64,000 bases of DNA, taken from Chloroflexota bacterium. Lineage in GTDB: Bacteria > Chloroflexota > Anaerolineae > Anaerolineales > Anaerolineaceae. Position numbers and translations under genes: made by a program. Below are positions 9,001 through 15,216 of the stretch, piece after piece. Where the stretch lies: the NCBI GenBank assembly GCA_021372725.1, contig JAJFTV010000060.1, positions 1 to 64,000 of the forward strand. The letters are read 5' to 3'. Positions within the stretch are counted from its first letter, which is position 1; the number at the start of each line of letters is the position of its first letter. Under the pieces are notes generated by a model. It made no database searches and had not been told where the DNA came from. It saw only the letters and a list, made by a program, of their open reading frames with translations.

Positions 9001-9176
9001 ACCTTACCGGGCAGGCATTTGTGGATGAAAAATATTCCGAAGAAGGCACTGAATTGTTTATCTTTCAGTCAGCATCCGATAAGGCCGAGAAGGCAGCAGC
9101 CTCTCTCGATTTCGGCGATAAAATTACACTTCCCTCCCTGGCTATAGTAGTCAGCCGCTTTGCCAAGCTGAAATAA
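6045..9176 (+). CDS. Fused serine hydroxymethyltransferase and glycine-cleavage T-protein
   Basis: A 1043-residue protein joining two enzymes of glycine/one-carbon metabolism. The N-terminal part (about 10-470) is SHMT (GlyA). It has the PLP-binding lysine in TFTTHKTLCGPRGA (Lys265), the D-x-SHIAGL cofactor loop (236-242) and the LHGGHLSHG substrate region (157-165). A linker region (about 480-630) of uncertain fold follows. The C-terminal part (about 637-1043) is aminomethyltransferase GcvT, with the family start RTPLYEVHKKLGAKIIPFAG, the folate-site VIDDLLVY motif near 728-735 and SRTGYTGE. SHMT makes serine from glycine and methylene-THF; T-protein releases methylene-THF and ammonia from aminomethyl-lipoyl-H. 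A fusion could channel methylene-THF between them. Neither gcvH nor gcvP is nearby. AAGGAG precedes the ATG. Confidence 0.93.
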   Translation: MKDFLVRGSLSEIDPEVEKLIKLETERQFRKLILIPSESSAPAAVRESMGSVFQNLYAEGYPDEDTRWLKEDEILDYPTQLGHFRRYGDPRYYKGMDYVNIVEELARRRAAEAFATPKVSADQIYVNIQPLSGAPANNAVYTALIKPGDTILGMNLLHGGHLSHGSSVNRSGMLYNVVHYNVDPETEKIDYDKMQELANEHKPKIIIAGYSSYPWIPDWKRYREIADSVGAYLLADISHIAGLVAGGVVPSPVGFAHVITFTTHKTLCGPRGAVILTQSPALSKKIDKAVFPGEQGGPHVHIFTALATTFKIAQTPGFKQLQAQILKNTVALTKRLQERGMRIPFGGTDTHLGNVDCRTITGENGVTLSGDLGARILDIAGIVVNRNTIPGDKTALYASGIRFGTPWITQRGFKEEDTVKVADIMADVLLGIKPYPMHTRKGEETRAKIDFELLENAKLRVRELAESAGFDGEKSHTGYPHFYYIDDEPRLKSGWVAFDLKGENIRSIVNYVFTSDAGALKPGQSQKTNLVTDKEKLDAVLTCIDPFHFKVTVSQSKAGLAAAWLRDLSDGYISFDPDLQRRIPGAFEVTESTAAPYTAIETEMVSATKPYYIGLEAGKGEALPKFKWVEPENVLLKRTPLYEVHKKLGAKIIPFAGWEMPVWYTSVLEEHLATRQAAGLFDVSHMAVYQAEGPDAEVFLDSVCANDIGALKVGESLYTHLLDTDANVIDDLLVYRRGVEKYLVVVNASNDDKDWAWLKAVREGKVMVDPSRPYAKAFGCNVNFRNLKDPAAGDEMRVDIALQGRKSRDILLALGVDAENKARIMALQRTQLCEAEVGGIDLVVSRTGYTGENMAFELFVHPDRAVELWNGLMKVGEPMGLKPIGLGARDSLRTEFGLPLYGDEMGGVFNLGVSEAGFGSYVKTYKPWFIGREAYIKREAAQKGIVVRFRFEEKRTRMAHHGNPIVDSKGKVIGKVTSCAIDSDGYLTGQAFVDEKYSEEGTELFIFQSASDKAEKAAASLDFGDKITLPSLAIVVSRFAKLK

Positions 9177-9185
9177 ACAGATATA

Positions 9186-9219
9186 GCGGGCTAGAAATAG
9201 CCCGCCTTAATTTTTTTTA
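9186..9219 (+). terminator. Intrinsic terminator after glyA-gcvT
   Basis: A 7-bp G/C-rich stem GCGGGCT / AGCCCGC (9186-9192 and 9199-9205) with a 6-base loop, followed by a run of eight T at 9211-9218. It lies 10 bp after the stop codon, so the aminotransferase downstream probably has its own promoter. Confidence 0.85.
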
Positions 9220-9255
9220 TCAGCTACCTCATAAACATTTATTAAGGAGACAAAT

Positions 9256-10482
9256 ATGCAAACACTGTGGGAAAGCAGATACGCTCAACGGATGAAAGGA
9301 ATGAAAAGTTCTGCAATTCGGGATTTGCTCAAAGTGGTCGAGCAGCCTGGGATGATCTCATTCGGCGGCGGTTATCCGGCCCCTGAAGTGTTCCCCGTGA
9401 AGGAATTCTCTGAAGCCTGCCAAAAAATCTTAAGTGATCCAGCAAAATCAAAACTGGCACTGCAGTACGGTGGAACTGAGGGTTATTTACCTCTTCGCGA
9501 GATGATTGCCAGACATACCAACCGTTTTGGCATTAATATCACTGCGCAGAATGTTCTAATCACCTCCGGGTCACAGCAAGCTTTGGACATGCTCGGTAAA
9601 GTTTTCATCAATCCCGGAGACCACATCCTGGTTGAATCACCCACTTACCTGGGAGCCTTGCAGGCCTGGAATGCCTATCAGGCAGAGTACATTACTGTTA
9701 ACTCGGATGACAAGGGCATAAAGACCGATGAGCTTGAAGAGGCATTGCGCAGAGGCCCCAAATTCATGTACCTCCTGCCCAATTTCCAGAACCCCACCGG
9801 GGTTACAATCCCGCTGGAACGACGAAAAATTATCGTTGAATTGGCAGAAAAATATGGCGTTCCGATTGTCGAAGATGATCCTTATGGACAACTTCGGTAT
9901 GAAGGAGAGCATATCCCTCCGGTCAGCGTCCTGGATGACATCATCCGGCATGAGCAAGGAAACGCAAATACTGGCAATGCCATATACATGAGCACTTTCT
10001 CCAAAATTCTGGCTCCGGGTTTGCGTCTGGCCTGGATAATAGCCCCCGTCAATGTCATCACTCGTCTGGCCCAGGCAAAACAAGGCATGGATCTGAATAC
10101 TTCATCATTCATCCAATTCGTCGCCTACGAAGTCGCATCGGGTGGTTTTCTCGATGAGCATATTAAGCTAATCCGCAAGGTTTACCGCGAACGCCGTGAT
10201 GCGATGCTCGATTCTCTCGAAGAGCACATGCCTGACGGAGTGAGATGGACCCATCCCGAAGGCGGCCTCTTCCTGTGGGTTACCTTGCCGGAAGGATGTA
10301 ATGCAAATGACCTTTTCAAGAAGGCCATCGAGCAAAAAGTCGCCTTCGTATCCGGTGAGTCATTCCACCCGCACGGCGGCGGCGAAAATACCATGCGCCT
10401 GAACTTCTCCTTCCAAAATCCTGAAACGATTAATGAAGGGATCTCACGATTGGGGAAAGTTCTACGCGAAGCACTAAAATAA
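9256..10482 (+). CDS. PLP-dependent aminotransferase, fold type I (2-aminoadipate/aromatic type)
   Basis: 408 residues. Visible class I/II aminotransferase landmarks are PNFQNPTG (175-182), the EDDPYGQLRY cofactor aspartate/tyrosine (206-215), the Schiff-base lysine in STFSKILAPGLRLAW (Lys250), and an arginine near the C-terminus in NTMRLNFSF for the substrate carboxylate. The short N-terminus (RMKGMKSSAIRDLLKVVEQPGMISFGGGYPAPEVFP) is typical of the LysN/2-aminoadipate and aromatic aminotransferase branch related to MocR. The exact amino donor cannot be read from sequence. AAGGAGACAAAT precedes the ATG. It follows the glyA-gcvT terminator and is itself followed by the MITE-like element in a convergent gap. 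Confidence 0.9.
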   Translation: MQTLWESRYAQRMKGMKSSAIRDLLKVVEQPGMISFGGGYPAPEVFPVKEFSEACQKILSDPAKSKLALQYGGTEGYLPLREMIARHTNRFGINITAQNVLITSGSQQALDMLGKVFINPGDHILVESPTYLGALQAWNAYQAEYITVNSDDKGIKTDELEEALRRGPKFMYLLPNFQNPTGVTIPLERRKIIVELAEKYGVPIVEDDPYGQLRYEGEHIPPVSVLDDIIRHEQGNANTGNAIYMSTFSKILAPGLRLAWIIAPVNVITRLAQAKQGMDLNTSSFIQFVAYEVASGGFLDEHIKLIRKVYRERRDAMLDSLEEHMPDGVRWTHPEGGLFLWVTLPEGCNANDLFKKAIEQKVAFVSGESFHPHGGGENTMRLNFSFQNPETINEGISRLGKVLREALK

Positions 10483-10510
10483 CAAAATCAGAAAATTGTT
10501 GATATTATAA

Positions 10511-10802
10511 CGGGGCTGTCTCAAAAGTCAACTTCAAACTTTTGAGGGTGTTGAACAAGTCCTCTTATTTGGATGGTGGTATTGTATAACTTGCGCAAAA
10601 CGAGGTCATTGCCAATTTCACCGCCGTCACCCAACCCCCCGTCCCCCCTTCCCAAGACAGGAAGGGGGTGAAAATCCCTTTCTCTGGGGTTTTTTGAGCC
10701 GTTTTGCGGCTCAAAAAGCCCCAGAGAGTAGTTACTTTGGAAGTTTTTCAGCGGGGAAAGAGCATACCTGGAGTGGCTGTCTGCACTTTTGAGACAGCTC
10801 CG
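10511..10802. mobile_element. MITE-like element with 18-bp terminal inverted repeats
   Basis: A 292-bp stretch in the convergent gap between the aminotransferase and kinase genes. Its ends are inverted copies of CGGRGCTGTCTCAAAAGT (10511-10528 and 10785-10802, one mismatch). Inside are three hairpins: 8-bp arms at 10521-10545, 9-bp arms at 10644-10668, and a very long one at 10681-10727. It has no transposase gene. No target-site duplication is evident. A much shorter structure with the same end sequence lies at 49997-50054. It could equally be a structured bidirectional terminator; the MITE reading is inference. Confidence 0.55.
10681..10727. repeat. Long 21-bp hairpin inside the MITE-like element
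   Basis: Arms 10681-10701 and 10707-10727 pair along 21 positions, with one G-T wobble, around a 5-base loop TTTTG. The arms begin TCTCTGGGG and end GAGCCG. This is far stronger than an ordinary terminator stem and would fold stably in RNA of either strand. Confidence 0.85.
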
Positions 10803-10839
10803 TTTCTTTTCGATCATATTTTCTGCACCGGATGAAATG

Positions 10840-12543
10840 TTAACGCATCTTCCAGAGCTTAAAATCCTTGAGGATGGAACCGCCAATGAATTCCCGTAAT
10901 AGCGAATTATCCGGGATAAGATCGATATCCAGAGGTAGAAACCATTCCAACAGCGAAAGCAGTCTTTTGGATTCTATATATTCGGGAGATCCGTACGGCA
11001 CCTGCCTTAACACCGGTTCTGCAAGCGGTCGCAGGGCAGACAATTCGTAGGCCATGGCCGAGTTAAAGATCTCATTAGAATTTTCCTGGTAAGGAAAGAC
11101 ATACTTTCGCTCGCCACGACGAACAGATTCCCACCGTTTTATGGTCTGTGTAGCCGTGTAGCCACGCTCACGCGAATCGCGCACAATTCTGCGGATAAGA
11201 CGCGTGTCCGTCGTGGAAATCCGGTTGTAACGGTCAAGATTAAGCTGGGTCAAACAGGAAACGTACAGTTTGTGCGTTTGTTCGCCGGGGAAGTCCTCCA
11301 GCAAGCGCGGATTGAGGCCATGAATGCCTTCCAGCAGAATTATCTGGTTGTTTGAAAGTTTTACCGAATCGCCAGGTTCACTCACCCCTTTCGGGAAGTT
11401 ATAACGTGGCAGCCTCACCTCATTACCGGCAATCAGTTCACGCAGACAGGAATTCAACAAATCGGTATTGACAGCCTCAATCGATTCAAAATCGTATTCC
11501 CCAAATTCATCCCTGGGTGTTTCCTCTCGATTGACAAAAAAATTATCCAATTCCACCGGATAGGGATCAGCGCCCTGGGCAAGAAGTTGAATGGAAAGCC
11601 GTTTTGAAAAGGTCGTCTTTCCTGACGAAGATGGCCCGGCGATCAGGATGATCCGGATTTTATCTTGATGGGCAATGATTTGAGAAGCAATATCACTGAT
11701 TTTCTGTTCGTGAAGCGCTTCAGATATCAATACCACTTCATGAATTTTGTTATCCCGGATGGCATCGTTGAGTGCCCCTACATTGGGTATACCCATCCGG
11801 TCCAGCCATTCGCCATATTGTCTGAAACTGCGTACCAGGGTAGGCGATTCGGGTAGTGGTGGAAGCTCATTCGGACGGTGACGGCGTGGAAAACGCAGAA
11901 CAAAACCTTCTCCCAGGGGCTTCAAATCGAACCAGCGCAGGTATCTCGTCGAAGGGACCATGTACCCATGATGGTAGTCCTGATGTTCGCCCAATTTGTA
12001 CAATATCAGATACGGTTTTGTGCGATATTTCAGCAGACGGGTTTTATCGGTTTGACCTTTTTTCTGGAAATATTCCATTGCATATTCCAGGGTCACCTGT
12101 TGGCGTTCAAATGGCATGTCCAGCTTAACCAGTTCGCGCATCCGTGTTTCGAGAATAGACAGTTCATCCGCAGATAGTGGGGGACGGTTGGTCACCTCAC
12201 AATAGTAACCGCCGGATGAAACCGAATGATCCACGGTCAACATGACATTGGGGAAAATGTCTTCAAAGGCAGATTCCAGCAGAAACGTGACAGACCGCCG
12301 GTAAATCCGTGCTCCATCTGCACTGGCGATATCCACTGGTTGTACCCGCGCATCCATGTTGATTGGATAAGTCAGCTCTCTAAGCTCGGAATTTACAATA
12401 CCCCCCACGATGGCTAATTTGTGCCAGTCGGGCATTGCCTTAAAAAATGTTTCCAGGGTGCTTCCGCGCGGGCCAGTGTATACTCTTCCATCCGGTAACA
12501 GGACTTCGACATCTGGGCTCAGGCTGGTTTCTCTTATTTCCAT
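10840..12543 (-). CDS. TGS-domain nucleoside (uridine) kinase family protein
   Basis: About 567 residues from the ATG at 12543, which has AAGGA ten bases upstream; an in-frame ATG at 12564 lacks one. The N-terminal ~65 residues form a TGS-like domain (EVLLPDGRVYTGPRGSTLETFF). A region resembling the second additional domain of threonyl-tRNA synthetase follows (about 80-230), with YHHGYMVPSTRYLRWFDLKPLGEGFVLRFP. The C-terminal half is a uridine kinase/phosphoribulokinase domain with P-loop AGPSSSGKTTFS (about 302-313) and LDNFFVNREETPRDEFGEYDFE as substrate region. Such proteins are annotated as nucleoside kinases and phosphorylate uridine or related nucleosides; the substrate here is not proven. 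It is a single gene converging on the aminotransferase. Confidence 0.85.
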   Translation of the reverse strand: MEIRETSLSPDVEVLLPDGRVYTGPRGSTLETFFKAMPDWHKLAIVGGIVNSELRELTYPINMDARVQPVDIASADGARIYRRSVTFLLESAFEDIFPNVMLTVDHSVSSGGYYCEVTNRPPLSADELSILETRMRELVKLDMPFERQQVTLEYAMEYFQKKGQTDKTRLLKYRTKPYLILYKLGEHQDYHHGYMVPSTRYLRWFDLKPLGEGFVLRFPRRHRPNELPPLPESPTLVRSFRQYGEWLDRMGIPNVGALNDAIRDNKIHEVVLISEALHEQKISDIASQIIAHQDKIRIILIAGPSSSGKTTFSKRLSIQLLAQGADPYPVELDNFFVNREETPRDEFGEYDFESIEAVNTDLLNSCLRELIAGNEVRLPRYNFPKGVSEPGDSVKLSNNQIILLEGIHGLNPRLLEDFPGEQTHKLYVSCLTQLNLDRYNRISTTDTRLIRRIVRDSRERGYTATQTIKRWESVRRGERKYVFPYQENSNEIFNSAMAYELSALRPLAEPVLRQVPYGSPEYIESKRLLSLLEWFLPLDIDLIPDNSLLREFIGGSILKDFKLWKMR

Positions 12544-12735
12544 GCTGACAGTTTCCTTAATCATAAAATAATTTCAAATGAATGAATTGATTAATCATAC
12601 CACTGCCAGAAATCCATCAAATAAATGCAGTCATTTCACAGGTAATCAAACACGTTTCTCGTCGTTTTAGCCATGACAATGGAGGATAATTCCAAAAGGT
12701 TATCGGCCAAAACAGATTTCGAACCTTTTTCAGCA

Positions 12736-12744
12736 TGGTACAAT
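12736..12744 (+). promoter_or_regulatory. Extended -10 promoter, possibly giving a leaderless sanA-like mRNA
   Basis: TGG at 12736-12738 directly before TACAAT (12739-12744) forms an extended -10. The GTG at 12752 is 7 bases downstream, where transcription should begin, and it has no well-spaced Shine-Dalgarno. This fits a leaderless transcript. No clear -35 is seen. Confidence 0.45.
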
Positions 12745-12751
12745 TTAGGGC

Positions 12752-13423
12752 GTGTTGCATAAAATAATTAAGGTAATCCGGCGAATGGTACTAATCGCAA
12801 TCATTTTCGTAATACTTGCAATAGGGCTCTCTCGTTTGATCACCGAAGCTTACAGTCTAAACCGCATTTTCAGCGTCCAGGAAGCACCCGAGGTTCCGGT
12901 GGGCATCGTTTTTGGAGCAGGCCTGAACAAAGACGGCACAGTAACTGCTGTACTTCGACATCGTGTTGAAGCTGCAGCGGATTTATACTTTCAGGGCAAG
13001 GTACAAAAGCTCCTGATGAGCGGTGATAACCGGTTTGTTGATTATAATGAGCCGGGCGCCATGTACAGGTATGCGGTTGAGTTGGGAGTCCCTCCTGAAG
13101 ATATTGTCCTTGATTATGCCGGACGACGTACGTATGATACCTGTTATCGCGCCAGAGATATATTTCAGGTCAAGAAGGCATTGTTAATTACACAGCGCTT
13201 TCATTTACCCAGGGCGCTGTTCATTTGCGGTCAGTTAGGTTTGGAAGCGTATGGCGTTAATGCAGATCAGTTACCTTACCGTTTAGCGTCTCATCTGATT
13301 TGGAACCTGAGAGAAGTCCCCGCAACGTGGGTTGCGATTTGGGAAGTGCTGATTTCCAAACCGCTGCCGGTGCTCGGAGATCCTGAACCAATTTTTATTG
13401 ATCCCGAAACAAACAGGGACTAA
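12752..13423 (+). CDS. SanA/YdcF-like DUF218 membrane-anchored protein
   Basis: 223 residues: one N-terminal membrane anchor (about 10-30, VLIAIIFVILAIGL) and a DUF218 domain (about 48-190). Family landmarks are PVGIVFGAGLNKDGT, the GKVQKLLMSGDN segment, YDTCYRARDIF and ITQRFHLPRALFICGQLG. SanA of E. coli (SfiX) affects vancomycin sensitivity and envelope integrity; the biochemical activity is unknown. Start choice is open: the GTG at 12752 would suit a leaderless message, while an ATG at 12785 would shorten the N-terminus by 11 residues. It is followed 68 bp later by the HD-hydrolase gene. Confidence 0.8.
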   Translation: MLHKIIKVIRRMVLIAIIFVILAIGLSRLITEAYSLNRIFSVQEAPEVPVGIVFGAGLNKDGTVTAVLRHRVEAAADLYFQGKVQKLLMSGDNRFVDYNEPGAMYRYAVELGVPPEDIVLDYAGRRTYDTCYRARDIFQVKKALLITQRFHLPRALFICGQLGLEAYGVNADQLPYRLASHLIWNLREVPATWVAIWEVLISKPLPVLGDPEPIFIDPETNRD

Positions 13424-13491
13424 CAAATTTTTAAATGTCCAACCCTGCCAAATCATGGCAGATTATCAATATTAAAGCTTATTGGAGAAAA

Positions 13492-14067
13492 ATGGACCGT
13501 TCACAAGCATTGCTCATCGTAAATCAATATATTAAGAATCCAAACCTGATCAATCACATGTACGCAGTGGAAGCAGCCATGCGGTTTTATGCCAATAAAT
13601 TGGGTGCAGATGCAGATTTGTGGGCAAATACCGGTTTACTCCACGATTTTGACTGGGAAATTCACCCTACCGCGGAGGAACATCCTTCCAAAGGGGCAGA
13701 AATTCTGAGGAATCTGGCTGTCCCCGAAGTGATAGTCCGGGCAATTCTTTCACATGGAAATCGTGACGGGATTGTACGCGAAACCCCCATGGAAAAAGCC
13801 CTCTACGCCTGTGATGAAATCACCGGGCTGATCACCGCTGTTGCTCTCGTACGCCCCTCCCGCTCGCTGTATGACCTGGAGCCAAAATCGGTCAAGAAAA
13901 AATGGAAAGATAAAGCTTTTGCAGCAGGAGCAAATCGTAAGGAAATTGAAGATGGAGCCCTTGAGTTCGGCGTCGATCTTTGGGGTGAACATGTCGAAAA
14001 TGTGATCCTTGCCATGCGGACGATTGCCCCTCAATTGGGACTTGTCGGAAATTTGGATCCGTCATAA
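13492..14067 (+). CDS. HD-domain metal-dependent phosphohydrolase
   Basis: 191 residues from the ATG at 13492, chosen because TTGGAGAAAA precedes it; the frame runs further upstream to 13435 without a ribosome site. The HD core is complete: NHMYAVEAAM (first His), GLLHDFDWEIHP (His51-Asp52), ILSHGNR (third His) and ALYACDEITGLI (last Asp). The size and the E-I-H-P...H-P-x-K-G pattern match the HDIG-type stand-alone hydrolases of Firmicutes and Chloroflexi, whose substrates are mostly undefined. It is probably co-transcribed with the SanA-like gene. Confidence 0.85.
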   Translation: MDRSQALLIVNQYIKNPNLINHMYAVEAAMRFYANKLGADADLWANTGLLHDFDWEIHPTAEEHPSKGAEILRNLAVPEVIVRAILSHGNRDGIVRETPMEKALYACDEITGLITAVALVRPSRSLYDLEPKSVKKKWKDKAFAAGANRKEIEDGALEFGVDLWGEHVENVILAMRTIAPQLGLVGNLDPS

Positions 14068-14121
14068 CAGGCACAGAATTTGCATACCATTACCCATATA
14101 TATCTTTGATGGGAGAATCTC

Positions 14122-15216
14122 ATGGCATTAAAGGGTAAAGGGTTCATGATATGGAAGGTGCGTGATTGCGAAGGCGGCAGCCCGTCTTTAATCAAGAACG
14201 CAGCAAAGAGCGCCAATCTCACACATGTCCTTATCAAGATCGCCGATGGTGTGAACTCTTATAACATTGTCAATAATGTCGATCAGGCCGCTCCGGTTAT
14301 ACAGACTTTACAGGCAAATAATATCAAAGTATGGGGATGGCATTATATTTATGGATCCGATCCTGCCGGCGAAGCGGCAATTGCCATTAAACGGGTAAAA
14401 AATCTCAATTTGAATGGTTACATCATCGATGCCGAATCCCAATTCGAAGTGTCCGGTATGTCTACCAGGGCCAGCACCTTCATGACCAAGCTGAGAAATG
14501 GTTTGCCGGATACCCCGGTTGCTTTAAGCTCCTTCCGTTTTCCAACCCTCCATTCCGGTTTCCCATGGAAAACTTTCCTGAATAAATGTGACTACAACAT
14601 GCCCCAGGTTTATTGGCAGGCAGCCCACAATCCTGAAGCTCAATTGAAACGCTGCGTTCAGGAATTTAATAATCTCGAACCAAAGTTGCCTGTCATGCCA
14701 ACCGGACCGGTTTATAAATATGGTGACTGGCAGCCAACTGCACAGGATATGGTTGAATTTCTGAATGCAGCCCAAACCCTTAAATTAACATCTGCCAACT
14801 TCTTTACCTGGGATTATCGAAGTACACTCTCCACTCTATGGGATACAATCGCCGCTTACCCCTGGGTGGATGCAGATTCCGCCCTGAAAGTGCCTGCGCT
14901 TTACATTACGGCCCTTAATTCCGGAAAAGCGACCCAGGCTGCATCGTTATACCGGTCAGACGCCGTACATATCACTGCCAATCAAACCGTTCAGGGTACC
15001 TTACCCATTCTTGATTGGTACAAAACATTCCTGACCACTACTTTACCCAATGCCAGGTTCGCTCTAACCAAGTCGGAAGGAACTGCCAAGTCCATGCATT
15101 TTTCCTGGACCTGCACTTCATCGGCAGGCAAAGTAGATGATGGTTACGATACGATCGGTATGCTAAATGGGAAGATTGTCTATCATCACAGTCAGTATAA
15201 AATTACACCTGCTTAA
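14122..15216 (+). CDS. TIM-barrel glycoside-hydrolase-like protein with C-terminal SnoaL-like domain
   Basis: 364 residues with no signal peptide or membrane segment. The N-terminal ~250 residues read like a GH25/DUF1906-type barrel: [48 protein letters not shown] (an acidic D-x-E at a strand end, the expected catalytic site) and [10 protein letters not shown]. Residues ~262-364 look like an NTF2/SnoaL domain ([24 protein letters not shown]). I know no characterised protein with this pair, so no substrate is assigned. GGGAGAATCTC precedes the ATG. Its TAA and that of the convergent gyrA-like gene share one TTAA palindrome at 15213-15216. Confidence 0.6.
   Translation: MALKGKGFMIWKVRDCEGGSPSLIKNAAKSANLTHVLIKIADGVNSYNIVNNVDQAAPVIQTLQANNIKVWGWHYIYGSDPAGEAAIAIKRVKNLNLNGYIIDAESQFEVSGMSTRASTFMTKLRNGLPDTPVALSSFRFPTLHSGFPWKTFLNKCDYNMPQVYWQAAHNPEAQLKRCVQEFNNLEPKLPVMPTGPVYKYGDWQPTAQDMVEFLNAAQTLKLTSANFFTWDYRSTLSTLWDTIAAYPWVDADSALKVPALYITALNSGKATQAASLYRSDAVHITANQTVQGTLPILDWYKTFLTTTLPNARFALTKSEGTAKSMHFSWTCTSSAGKVDDGYDTIGMLNGKIVYHHSQYKITPA

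Noticed and set aside
10521-10886. Coding frame through the 292-bp element
   Set aside because: The frame crosses hairpins and homopolymer runs and continues into the end of the kinase gene; no protein-like pattern is present.
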